64,000 bases of DNA from Prunus persica. Its lineage: Eukaryota > Streptophyta > Magnoliopsida > Rosales > Rosaceae. Of the stretch, positions 1 through 11,554 are shown piece by piece (within the stretch, counting starts at the first letter, position 1; the number at the start of each line of letters is the position of its first letter). The stretch covers positions 24,403,297 through 24,467,296 of the forward strand of contig NC_034014.1 in the NCBI RefSeq assembly GCF_000346465.2, given 5' to 3'. The notes under the pieces are model-generated. The model was given only the letters and a program-made list of their open reading frames with translations, had not been told where the DNA came from and did no database searches. The position numbers and the translations under genes are program-made.

Positions 1-1674
1 CTTGTTAGAATCCAGCACCTCAAGTGCATCATGGAATTCCTTTGAATCCTGTAGCCTCTCATCTGTTGAAAGACGTTTAGCATCCATGAATTTCTGTCGA
101 ACAAAAGCCATCTCAGCATCACTGAGCTTCGAGTTAGCATTCCCTCGTGAAGAGCAACTACGACCTTCTACCTTTGAAGCTTCGAAAACTTCAAACACAT
201 CCTTGAATTCTTGTTGCTCCTTTGAGTTCTTCCTAGATGAACGGCGGTCATAACACATGCTGCTCCTCTCCTCTTTCTCTACCAATCTTGTCCTCTGAAG
301 ACAATTCTCTGAAATGCTTTTCTGTTGTCTATGAGCAGGCTGCTGAGGTGGCAGCCCATCAAGACCCATCAATTTGGCAATAACGCTTGGCGATCTCCTT
401 CTGGGTTCAGTTTCTCTCAACATCTCCTCAGCTAATAATTTCTTTATGGGAGTTCCAACAACTTGCGTTGAAGATCGTCGCCCCAACTCAAACGTGAACT
501 GCAAGGGGAAAAACAATACACTTGATCATGAATGCCATATCTGTAGTTGATATTTTGAAAATAAATCAAAATGAGCGAAGATTTCACAGAAAAACACTAT
601 TCTTTGGCTCACTTCAACACAAAACAGTTGTTACTCTGTTTGTCTTACAAATGACAGGAAAACAAAAACCAAATCATGCGGCTCAATATACACAACTAGA
701 AAATGAGCTTACCGAGTCGTCCCCTGTAGAGCCACTACTGCAAGAACTAGAATCAGAGGCCAATTTTGGAAAGTTTTTCTGTTTCTTAACCTGCCTGTTT
801 CCTGGAAATAAAACCATAAAACATCAGGATGTCCCTTCGAAAGCATAAACAAAGTGAGAAGGATCTACTTCATAAAATTTACAAGCAATTAGAAATCAAA
901 ATAACTAGTACCCAACCCAGTAAATAATCAGAGAGCGATTAAACAGTTCATGGGAAAAAGGGAAGAACTGGAACAATAAAACGTAGAAAACATGGCAATG
1001 TCTGGAAAACAGCATGCAGAAAACAGAGGAAATTTCATAATTGTCTTTGACTAATCAAAAAGAAGCAATTGAATTATAACTCATCATCTCCTGGAATTCA
1101 TTATGGAAACAAAGGAAATCATGGCAATACCACCACAGAAAAGTCACAAACTTTACCAAATTACAGACACAAACCAAAATAACCTGCATTGCACAGCCAG
1201 TAGAGAAAATAAATTAAAGCTGATAAATAAATAAAAATTGTTGCCTTTAGTGGATAACATGATAAAAGAAAATTTGAGAAAAATCCAAAGTGGTTATGAA
1301 GTTCAAAACTTTTTTATTTTCTTTAATTGGAAAAGAAGAGATTAGTAGATTCCGTTCAAGGAAGCTTGATAGTTTAGCTTAATCGTTGCGTTTCGAAAAC
1401 ACCGAGGGAAAAATAACTAATTTCAGCCAAAATCTGAATTTCGTCTTCCTTCTTTTTTTTCTTTCTTTCTTTCTCTCGGTTTTCTCGGAAAACAAACAGG
1501 GTCGGAATTTCAGACAACTTACGGAGTTGAAAAACCACAAAACAAAAACAAAAAAAGCCAAAATCAGAGCACCAGACCTCCTCTAAAAGCTCGTTCAGTG
1601 GAGGCGAATCTTTCCTCGGAGCTCCTATCAGCAATGCTCGTAATCTTAGACCTCCTTGGCCGCAACTTCTCCAT
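1..1674 (-). CDS. TRM-like VARLMGL/DUF3741 protein, 5' part of gene
   Basis: Partial gene running off the left edge. Three exons join in frame: 1573-1674 (34 codons starting MEKLRPRRSK), 713-790 (26 codons) and 498 down to 1 (open to the edge). Donors and acceptors follow GT-AG, and codon counts are whole in exons 1 and 2. Exon 3 carries the motif SPSVIAKLMGLDGLPPQQ, the VARLMGL signature near the N terminus of plant DUF3741/DUF4378 proteins, several of which are TON1-recruiting (TRM) microtubule-associated proteins. After it come a basic and Ser-rich stretch and a charged segment with EFKDVFEVFEASK and KLSDAEMAFVRQKFMDAKRL, all usual in this family. The C-terminal DUF4378 domain lies outside the window. 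Family assignment is firm; a cellular role in microtubule arrays is only inferred from the family. The exon 1 donor could be a few bases away, but this choice keeps frame. Confidence 0.8.
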
Positions 1675-2060
1675 TTTCACTCATTAAAACACCCTCCCAA
1701 ACCTAAAAATTAAAAATTTACGCACACAAAAGTAATGCGGAAGAAACAGAGATCGGAAACTCCCCACAGACGCACGCAACACGAAGCTTCGGAGAAAATC
1801 ACACCTAAAAAGAAAAAGCCCTAAGTTTTCAGCTCCACACACAGAAAAAAAGAAAATTGCAGAAAAAACCAGATCTTGTAAAGAAAGAGAAGGAGAGAGA
1901 AGGCTGTTGAAACGGAGACAGAGAGATAGAGTGAGAGTAATAAAGAGGCGTCCGTGTCTGAGAACAGAGAAGAGAGGGAGAGAGAGAGGGAGAGAGAGCG
2001 GGTGACTGGGTGTGAAATGAAGAAAGCGAGAGAGAGGAGAGAGAGAGTGGGGTTGGTTTT
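1675..2060 (-). promoter_or_regulatory. 5' leader and GA/CT-rich proximal promoter of the TRM-like gene
   Basis: Upstream of the ATG at 1674 the DNA is purine-rich on the plus strand, with long GA runs at about 1885-2050 (CT-rich on the coding strand). CT-rich leaders are common in plant 5' UTRs. No clear TATA box was found. The apparent long reading frames here are low-complexity artefacts. Confidence 0.4.
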
Positions 2061-2449
2061 GGTTTTGTTTTGTTTTGGGGATTTTTTGAACTTTCAAATA
2101 CCGATAGACTGACAGAGGGGACTCAGCCTCTGGGCGGGCAAGTGGCGTGTGTAAAAGGGCGTGAGGTGAAACAGACTATGGCTCTGCCCCTTTTTCCATG
2201 TGTCCTTACTGGGCTATGCCACGTCACTGTCCTGCCTGGTCCTCCATGGCAAGCTGTTGGCTTCACTCCTTGTATGCCTGGTCTTTTTTTGGACAATTTC
2301 ATGGCTGTTCTGGTGTTTCCCTCTATGGTCATATGAGGGTAATTGAAGATTGTTTAACTGCCAAAAATTGCAAGAAATGCATGCTTGTGAGTCTTGTAAT
2401 GAAGACTATGGACAATAACAATTTGTTTACATGTAGATGTGCTCTTGCC
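2061..2449. other. Intergenic, no gene seen
   Basis: Unique-looking sequence upstream of the TRM-like gene. Short reading frames on both strands show no recognisable domain. Confidence 0.4.
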
Positions 2450-3345
2450 TAAAAGATCAATTTGCTGGGGGCGAAAAGGGACAACAACTAGTCTCTATTT
2501 CCAACGATGGCGTGTTTGCATGTAAATTGTCTGCAACTAAAGGAGTATAGAATCACAGTTGAGTTATTTGCATTAGTAATCTAACAAGTCCACATGATAT
2601 GATCGGAAAAGGTAACTCCCCTAACATATAGCTTCTTAATAGGATACTATACATAGATGTTTTTGTTCGGGTGGTGTTTGTCATTTGAATGACAGCTTGT
2701 TAATTTGTGATATGTTCTTGTCTAAAACATCAATTTGTCGGTGATGAAAGGGCAAAAATTTATTATACTTTTATACTAATAACATCCTATATATGCCCTT
2801 ACATAAAATATCAACTTACCAGTGATGAAAATGATCAAAATTTGGCCTACTATTGTACTGATATTGTATCTCTACTCTTACCTAAATTATTAATTTGTTG
2901 GCGACAAAAAGTGTCAAAATTTAGCCTACAGTTACATTGTCATCGTATCTCTACCCTTACTTAAAACATCTATTTGTCGGGGACGAAAAGGGCTAAATTT
3001 TGGTTTATGTTTTACACTGACACCATATCTCTGCTCTTACCTAAAACATCAATTTGTCAGCGATGAAAAGAGCCAAAAGTTAGTCTACTTTTACATTGAC
3101 ATCGTATCTGTGCCTTTACCTAAAACATCTATTTATCAACGACAAAAAGAGCAAAATTTAGTTTACCTTCACACTGACACCGTATCTCTGCCATTACTTA
3201 AAACATCAATTTATCAGTGATGAAAGGCCAAACTTAAAATTTTAATTTGTCGGCAGCGAAAAGGCCAAAACTTTGTCTAACTTTAATACTGATTGCGTCT
3301 CTCTACACTTACCTAAAACATGAATTTGTTAATGTCGATAATGGC
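2450..3345. repeat. Degenerate tandem repeat, period about 80 bp
   Basis: The phrase 'taaaacatcaatttgtcggtgatgaa', cut or varied, recurs with starts near 2724, 2804, 2884, 2963, 3043, 3122, 3200 and 3314, so the spacing is 78-81 bp. Each unit continues with a 'caaaatttagtctac' segment and a 'catcgtatctctgcccttacc' segment. An isolated further unit sits at about 2450-2500. Units differ by many substitutions, so the array is old. The short reading frame at 2707-2964 is a by-product of the periodicity. Confidence 0.8.
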
Positions 3346-4220
3346 TTAAACTTTCTAACGACATTGCGTTCACGTGCACTTTACCTGCAATTGAGAGACA
3401 AATTCACAATCGAGTCATTCATGTGATCTGAATTAATGTGTTAATTAACCATTAATCATATTAATTAAAAATATAACTAGTATATAGTACACATTAACTA
3501 ACACATCTAACATTACACTAAGAATAATAAGGTAGCCAGTAATAAAAGATGAGGACAGATGATAGGTATGATTTTTTTTTGGTGATCGTGATTGTATATA
3601 TGTACACATAGGGTTCTTTTTGTTTCTCAACGGGAAAGTGATATTCAAACACCTTTATCTATTATAATATATGAATTACTTTTTAACAACATCGACCGAG
3701 TATAAATACCATGTTATTATGCTGTGTGCTGGCATATTTCTTTATTTATTTATTTAATTTCCATTGTTTTGGATGAATGTGGCTCCACCATCTTTATTAT
3801 ATGTGCAAATGACACAGACCAAACAAAGAGAGGAATCTTGAATTCTCAAAGCAATTCAATATGGGTAGCCATTTGTAGGGGTACGTGTGGGAGAGGCAGT
3901 CTTGTAGTTGTAGTTACGGCAGCACCCACCCTTTTGTTTTGTTGTGGCAGGGATCAAACAAATGTCATGCAATTATGGGACTTGTGTACGTTTAATTATA
4001 TAAAAATGGGTCAACTTAGACATATTGTTAATACATGTATTTAACAAATTCTGCTTCCATTCTATTTGATACGAGATTCATTTTATGACCCACAATCAAT
4101 AAATAATCAACCTTAAGCTCTTGTTCGGTGTACCTAAAAGGCAAGGCCTATTCTCTTCTAATTAACTGTTTATATGGGTTTTATTTATTTACTAAAACCA
4201 TAGTTATTATTAGTAAAGGA
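3346..4220. other. Intergenic, AT-rich, no gene seen
   Basis: AT-rich DNA without a supported reading frame or structured RNA that I can recognise. Confidence 0.4.
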
Positions 4221-4366
4221 TCCGTTAATGTAGTGATTTGAAGCAAACGTTTTCTTCAGAAAAAGTCATCGATTCAAGTACTAGCATCCGTGTAGTGTGT
4301 GTGAGTGAGTGAGTTTAGTATGCTATCGCATTTCTCAATAGGAAATGTCCTTAAAAAACAAAAACA
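4221..4366 (+). mobile_element. tRNA-derived SINE-like element
   Basis: Contains an A-box-like segment (tgtagtgatttgaagc), a B-box-like segment (gattcaagtacta) about 45 bp on, a TG-rich body, and a tail 'aataggaaatgtccttaaaaaa'. The same body and tail appear in opposite orientation at 25,811-25,925 and 37,154-37,275, which supports a repeat family. Exact ends and any target duplication are not clear. Confidence 0.5.
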
Positions 4367-7300
4367 CCATAATTATTAATTAATTAGAGTATAAACAAAT
4401 AGAGGGTCATCCTTGATTTTGGATACTTTTGCCTCCTTCCCCCTCACATGCGCACTTAAAACTTCAATTTTGTACTTGAAAATGTTGAAGATTATGAATT
4501 ATAAACCAAGCAAACTCTAAACCCATGATTATTGGGTTTTTGCATGCATGATCATGAAGTTAAAATATACATAGGGGTCGGCATTAGAAACCAAAAAAAA
4601 ACCAAAAAAAGTTAATTATCAAAGTACCAAAAAAGTCGATCATGTGTCTTTTGTGCAGGAGCTAGGGGCAACCACTGAAAATCTACAGACATAGGCCATT
4701 GGGTGTGCTTTACTCTTACATATGATATGACCACCCAACCTTTGGCCCCCCAAAATTTGCATGATTTTGCTTGGCACCTTTATTTCTGTGTAATATGGAA
4801 TCCAAGCAAAAAGCATCACAACATGGAGATCATTGTTGTCTCCAATCCCTACCATATAGTTGACAAATAAAGCTAGCTACTTAATTTACTTGTCCATTTG
4901 CATGATCATCAAGACGTTTCTCTATGTGTTTGATTTTTTTATTTTTTTTTTAATTTTTTTTTATTTGGGTTTCCTGTCACTTTTATGCTTCTTTGGATAA
5001 TCATTTTTTTTTTCTTCATAGAATCATGTGCAAAAGCAAGAGGGCTCTCAGCCCCACAAGTCCATACATCCATCTACAACTAACATAGATGAAGTTTTTC
5101 CTTCTTCTGATGCCTGGAAGGACCTGAGTTTGCCAATTGCTGGAGTGTTCTGGTAATGATTAAAAGCAAAAGCTGAAAGCAAACACCATCTTGACTAGAC
5201 TAAAGTGTGATTATTTAGGTAGAAATCCACAATCATGGCTTTTGAATGCCCGCAATCATCTGTTAACTTTTGACAAATTACAAATTCCTTGATTAATTAA
5301 TGCAAACTATACCTGCATGCCACAATCACATTGGCCATCTTTCTAAGAAATAGAGAATGATATAGACTTTGAACTTCATATCTTAACCAGGCAGGCCTAC
5401 AGGCTTAGGACTTTCAACTTCATATCTTAACCATCAAAATCTAATGCCAAACTGCTTTGAAATAGCTAGACACGTATAAGTATATTTATATAACCCTCAA
5501 TCCTGTCTCTGTCTCCAATTGGCACATCGTGTAAAGAAAACTAGGGTCACCAAAGTCATCTAATCTAATTTCTAGCTGATTAATTAATTAAATAAGACAA
5601 AACCCAATACTAATCCGTTTCTAGAATATTAAACCTGCTAGCTTTTGGTAGGTCTGTCTGGAATGAGCCTCTCATTGGCTTCTTATATTACTCTGTATAT
5701 TGTGTGGTACTTTCAAATCTTGACTGCATGCATGAATTCCAAAAACAAATTTGCACACGCAAGTTGGTAGGTTGTTGATTTTCTCATAAATAATGTGCAT
5801 ATTTTTTCAGGACAAAGCAAATATATATATATATGTTACTCCACGCAAAGGGTGTGTGGAAGATGATTCTCTAAAGTGTGTACTATGTCTTCTGCCACAT
5901 AAAATAAAAGTGTATATAAAATCAGAACCGCTTGATGTTTTAGTTTTCTTTTTCTACCCACGGTCGAGGTGGAATTCGAATTTGAATATCTTTCAATAGT
6001 AAAAAAAGAAATCTCATTAAAATAAGAGCTCATTGCCAGGGCAAACATGGTTTTCTTGTGCAACATGCATTGATACAAATGGGGCAAAGGTCATTTGGGT
6101 GCACATGGGACAAGAAAATGGGGAAATTGTACCAAAATCTGCAAGAGATCGTGTAATTGTCCAAACTAAGAAACCATGTATATTTACAAGTTTCATGAGG
6201 GCCACTTGAATTATTATAGAGCAAGGTAAATAAAGTATGGTGCTTGGAAGCTAGATAGGCCATGAGGCATGACAATACAGAGGCCGGAGGAGAATCTCCA
6301 CCAAGAGCGGGTGTGACTCAAATCAACACCAAAACCCAAGAAAAAGAATCTTAAGAAAAGAATATGGTGGGAAAGAAATTTAAAGATAAAAAAAAGGGCC
6401 TTATATTTCGGCTTCTGTCATCCATGGATGAGACATCCACATTTCATACTCACAAGATTTGGAAACTCAATTTGATTCAATTGTAGGCACCAGGGAGCGT
6501 TTCCTTGTATGATTGCTTCAAAGCCTTCAATGGCTCCCATAAGTACAAGAATTGATTTCGACCCACAAAAAGAGAGTACAAGAATTGATGTGAAATGTGT
6601 CACATGTTATATCTGCATCTAATTTTGAATTATTGTATAAGTTATTATATGACTTTCACACAGATTGTATTTCTACTGGGATCTGGCTCCTCTCTGGAAC
6701 CATACAGAACACAGACAATCTGTTGAAATCTCCCAACCATTTATTATACTCAGTTCAGAGTTCAGACCAAAGCAAATAGAACACATTCTGAACCCTTCTT
6801 TTAATGCTTAGTTCAGAGTTCAGTTTCAGACCAAAGATAAGAGTATCTAGGAATTCTTGCAAGCTTAGTGGAAGTAAAACAGGTTTTGTACAAGTTGGAC
6901 AGAACTGGACCTCTTGGTTGGCTCCTGAGGCCCAATGGGCCAATTCTTCTAACATGTTGCCATGGTGATTCACTAAAGTAGCATTGCTGCTATTTGAGGC
7001 TAAAGTCACTGCCAAAGACTTGATGCCCCATTCTAAATCCCTGGACTGGTAAGAGCAAGCAACAACACAAGAACCAGCTGCTAATTGTTGGATATGTAGT
7101 TGTATGGATGTAACTATGGTAGGATGAAAGATGTTTTAAAGTGTACATGAATACGCTATCTTTCAGACTTTATTTGCCCTCGCTACTTTGTTGGCTCATG
7201 AGGCCCAATGACATCTTTGTTTAATGTGCAGTTGAATAAGCCAAGACAACGAAGCCCAGCATAAAAACAAAATAGCACATCCTTACATAATGTCACCCAC

Positions 7301-7388
7301 ATTGACATTAAATAACAAACTTAGCCCTATATTGCATATTGCTAGCTTCTTCTTCTTCTCAAATTGAGATATGAGTCTCTAGTATCCT
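4367..7388. other. Intergenic region downstream of the first receptor kinase
   Basis: No supported gene. It holds homopolymer stretches, an AT microsatellite near 5,822-5,834 and a small local duplication near 5,370-5,440 (a 'ttcatatcttaacca' phrase twice). 6,890-6,990 resembles 11,020-11,130, and 7,225-7,345 resembles the 3' flanks of the other receptor genes, so the right part is flank of the tandem cluster. 7,343-7,388 still matches the normal C-terminal coding tail but is out of frame after the frameshift near 7,450. Confidence 0.5.
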
Positions 7389-10300
7389 TCATTTTGTTGA
7401 CAACAACATCCATATGCATCCGCTCAGCTGGTAATATTGCAGAGCATGAGATCCTATCTGCATCACTGAAACCAAACACTCCTCCAATCTTGTTTCAAGG
7501 ATGGGGCTGTCATCTTGGTAGCCTATGTCATTTTTGTATCTTTGATCATCACCATCTGCAAAATCTCTTTCAATGAGAAATGAATGGTCAACTATGTCCA
7601 TGGCATGGTCAGGCATTGCCATGGCTGTGAATTGGTGAATGCTCATACCATCTCCAAAAATGCCATCTGTAGGTCTTTTTCCTGTGAACATTTCTAGCAA
7701 CAGTATTCCAAAGCTATAAATATCTCCGAGGATGGAAACTTGCCCTCCCATGCCATACTCTGTCATTCATCAATACATGCATTAGGATCTTCTTTATGAG
7801 TTTTCCAGAGAGAAAAAAAAAGGGCGATCATCTTTTTTATTTTATTGGAAGTGACTTAAGATAGCTTCGTCGTAGTAACTTATTAGGAAGAGAGACATAG
7901 AGAATGATATAAACTCATACCTGGAGGAATGTACCCTATGGAACCCTTTAGCCCAGCTGACAAGGTTAGACTTTGGGAGGAATTATCTGATGCTTCCAAG
8001 AGCAGCCTTGCTAAACCAAAGTCGCCAACATGGGCAACCATATCTTCACCAAGAAGAACATTGCTTGGCTTTAGATCACAATGAACAACGGTCTTTTCAC
8101 AATGGTAGTGGAGATATTCTAAAGCAGAAGCAACGTCAATCGCAATATTGAGTCTTTGGGTAAGGCTTAATCTCTTACTTTGATATTGTTCATCATCTTT
8201 AGGATGCAGCCATGAGTCTAGACTTCCATTTTCCATGAACTCGAAAACTAGACTTTTGAAGTCATTACCCTGATTATCAATGCTTGAGCATGCAGTTACG
8301 ATCTTGAGAAGATTACGATGCCTTATACTTTTTAAAGCTTTGCATTCATCAATGAAACTCTTGAAAGCTCCTGGTTGTTGAAGGTTTAATACCTTAACAG
8401 CAACTACTCTCTCATCACTAGGAAGTACTCCTTTGTAAACAGAACCAAAACTTCCCGAACCAATCAGTTTCTCGACTGAGAACCCGTCAGTTGATTGAAC
8501 GAGTTCTAAGTAAGATAAATCTGATTTCCAACCTTGATAAGAATGTGAAGTTGTAAGGGAACCTCTCGACTTCTTGACCTTTGAACGAACAAGAATGAAG
8601 CATGACAGAGCAATTATGAAGGCAAGTGCACAAGCTACATGGATGACTACCTTTAGGGCAAGTAGTCGTTGAGGTGAATCGGACTTTTTGATGGAGCATG
8701 CATGTAGACGTAAGTTTGGGAGGCCACCACAGAGCCTATTGTTTCCAATAATTGAGAGACCACTTGCATTTGAAAAGATCCCTTCTTTAGGCAATTCACC
8801 CTCAAAATCATTATAAGAAAGATTGAGATAGTGAAGAAACGGAAACTTGCCCATAAATTCTGGAATCTGCCCTGATAAGTTGTTGCGTGACATATCTATT
8901 TCTTCCAAACTTGTTAAACTTTTAAGAGATTGAGGAACTGTTCCTTCAAAATTATTTCGTTCCAAGTGCAGCCACCGCAACATAATACAACTGCCAAGAG
9001 TTGTGGGGATTTCACCGGATAACTTATTTCCCGAGACATCTAGCTCAACAAGATTTACCAAATCACTCACATGAAATGGTAATGGACCAGTCAAAAAATT
9101 GTTAAACAGTCCCAAATAAAGTGAAACGGATGAAATGCCGACAAGCCCTCTGGGTATGGTGCCTGTCAGATTGTTATTAGAAAGGTTAAGTACGAGTAGA
9201 CTTTGGCAGTTTCCAAGACTTTGAGGTATACTTCCCTCAAACCTGTTGTTGAACATGAAGAGCTTTGTCAATGAAGTCAAGTTACCCAGGGAAGAAGGTA
9301 TCGGTCCAGAAAATTTATTACTATTCAAATTCAGTTCCTCTAACTTTTGAAGCTTTCCAATTCCTTTAGGGATTGTACCACTCAAATTGTTCTGTTCCAC
9401 CCCAAAAAGACTCAAGTTTTCGAGTTTTCCGATGTCATCAGGTATTCTTCCGTGTATCAAATTTCTGCCCAAATAAAGATAATTTAGTTGGCTAGAAAGG
9501 TTGGTTATAGGTCTTGGCAACTCTCCTTGGAATAGATTAGTGTGAAGACCCAAGACCTCTAGGCTAGTACAATTAGCCAGGAAGCTGAGAAAATTCAAGT
9601 TGCCACTCTCACTTGTCAGCCAATTTCTACCAAAGGTCATCCAAACTAAGCTTTGCAAGCTGCCGAGATTTTCAGCAGGGGTCCCAGTGAGACCATTTTC
9701 ACTAAAATCAAGCCTCCTGAGTTTGGAAGAATTTGACAATGATGCAGGAATAGTTCCTGTGAATTTGTTGGCACCACCGTAAAATTCTCCGAGATTAGGA
9801 AGATTAATGCCGAGATTTGGTGGTAGCTCTTCATGTAGCTGATTTACAGCAACACTGAAAAGGTATATTGAAGAAATGTTATAGATTGAAGAAGGGACCT
9901 TACCAGACAGATTATTTCCCGGCAGTGAGATATTCTGCAAGGCTGTTAGACCCCCGAGCTCATTTGGTATGCTTCCATGAAAATTGTTTAGGCCAATATA
10001 AAGGTCATGCAAAGAAGAAAAGTTTCCTATCCAACCCGGGATTGCTCCGGTGAGATTGTTAGCTGCAACGGATAGATAATTTAAATTCAACAATGAACTT
10101 AACTGGTTCGGAATGGACCCTATAAGCTCATTGAAAGTTACATCAAGCTCCCTTAGCTGTGTACAGTGAGATATATTAGTTGGAATCTTCCCGCCGAAAG
10201 AATTTCGAGACAGGGTGAGATATTGCAGGCTTCGTAGACGACCCATTTCTTGAGGAATTTCACCATGAAAACTATTGCTGTCTAGGTTGATTCTAGTAAG

Positions 10301-10636
10301 ATGAGTAAGATTTCCAATAGAAGGTGGTAAGGAGCCTACCAGTTTTTGAGAACTCAGGTTCAAAATTACGACTCTTTTATTGGAATGGTTGCATGTAACG
10401 CCAACCCAACTGCAGAAATGAAAGGAATCATTCCATGAGCTCATGAGATGGAGAGGATCTTGAGTGATTCTTTTCTTCAAGTCCAGCAGCGCCAGCCGAT
10501 CAGTTTCATTTCCAAAAGTAATACCATTGGGTAGAGTTGCAGAATTCGAAGGTGTGCCCATGCATAAAAGAATGAACCCATGAAGGAATGTAAACAAAAT
10601 CAGCCTGCCACCATGAGTAGTGCGTGAATGCTCCAT
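7389..10636 (-). CDS. LRR receptor-like kinase 1 (XA21/EFR type), frameshifted near C terminus
   Basis: Two exons: 7921-10636 and 7389-7759, phase-1 intron of 161 bp inside kinase subdomain VIII (CCA G / AG TAT), the position shared by all receptors here. Predicted 1028 aa. Order: signal peptide (about 1-33), LRRNT with [19 protein letters not shown] and the SWVGVTC cysteine motif, about 20 LRRs, membrane span (about 662-684), kinase with Gly loop [11 protein letters not shown] (about 726-736), VAVK lysine about 748, HCDLKPSN (Asp about 854, Cys before it, so non-RD) and DFG (872-874). Compared with its intact paralogues one base is missing near 7,450, so the last 20 residues are out of frame and the 'GLSCS..PSER' segment of subdomain XI is lost. 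The protein ends about 25 residues short. It is a plasma-membrane pattern-recognition receptor by family; whether this copy still signals is doubtful. ATG chosen by match to the other MEHSR.TH starts. Confidence 0.85.
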
Positions 10637-11334
10637 CCTTTTTTTTTTTTTTTTTTTTTTTTACAGATCAAATCAGAAACCAAGTTTGGTTTTACACGAA
10701 TGCATAAGAAAGAAGAAACCCCCCCTACATATATGGGAAATAAATATAAAAGTAAGGAACCAAATTAAAGTCAAGCTTTCACCGTGTCTATCAGGGCCCA
10801 TCGATATGAATGGGAGAAATTGATGACAGTGATTTGGTTGATGAATGCAGGTAAACAAGTCTCTGTTTCTTAATTATTTTGGATTCTGCTCTATCTGGTG
10901 ATGTTATCATTTGGTTGTCTCTTCTCTGTGTCGCATCTGGTCCTGCAAGTATTGACTTTTGGCCAAGACAGACCGCAACTCCCTAATATCCGAAATTTTG
11001 AATCAATTAACTTTTGGTTTTGTATCTGGACCTCTTGGTTGGCTCAAAATCCCAATGGGCCAATTCAGCCAGCAATTAGCTTGCTCTCATTTTTGCCATG
11101 GTGATTTATTTTCACCAAACTAGCCTTGCAGAGGCTACGGTGTACTATGGTGTATTGGATCAATTAAGTAGAACATGATAAATTAAGTTGCAGTTGAGTA
11201 AGCCAAGACCAAAAAGCCCAGGCATATACAGAATAAAACATCCTCACACCACATGGATAACATCCTTATTTGAATAGTTTCTTGCAAATTGATGAGGCTA
11301 ACGATTGAGATCTGATAACAAACTTAGCCATATC
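10637..11334. other. Receptor gene flank (promoter of RLK 1, 3' flank of relic)
   Basis: Starts with a 25-base T run immediately before the ATG of RLK 1. 11,020-11,130 repeats the flank seen at 6,890-6,990, and 11,180-11,334 matches receptor 3' flanks. No separate gene is seen. Confidence 0.5.
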
Positions 11335-11554
11335 TTAGCTTCTTCTTCTTCTTCCTCTAAAATTGATATATGAGTCTCTAGCTGCCTTCATTGTGTTCAC
11401 AACAACATCCATTTGCATTCACTCCGATGGCGATATTGTAGAGCATGAGAGTCCTTACAGATTCCAGACATGTGCTGATCATGCTCAAAAGAATGAGCCC
11501 AAGAAGGAACTTCAACAAAATCAGCCTACCATGAGTACGCCGTGAATGCTCCAT
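11335..11554 (-). pseudogene. LRR receptor kinase deletion relic (signal peptide joined to C-terminal tail)
   Basis: The ATG at 11,552-11,554 opens with MEHSRRTHGRLILLKFLLGL, the receptor signal peptide. After the 'STCLES' segment the sequence jumps directly to the last about 45 codons of the kinase exon, matching 'aggactctcatgctctgcaatatt...' of the paralogues. All LRRs, the membrane span and most of the kinase (about 3 kb) are missing. The frame at the join leads to a 58-residue product ending at 11,378 with a CCC cluster; the original tail frame runs on to a TAA at 11,335-11,337. Most simply a dead relic of a neighbouring receptor gene. A small secreted product cannot be excluded by sequence alone. 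Confidence 0.8.

Noticed and set aside
522..848. 108-codon reading frame on the plus strand
   Set aside because: It covers intron 1, exon 2 and intron 2 of the TRM-like gene in antisense; no domain.
1684..2097. 137-codon frame on the minus strand
   Set aside because: Low-complexity Leu/Ser/Phe translation of a GA/CT-rich leader; not protein-like.
4640..4855. Possible microRNA precursor or small gene
   Set aside because: I could not pair a convincing stem or match a known plant microRNA by eye; the reading frame has no domain.
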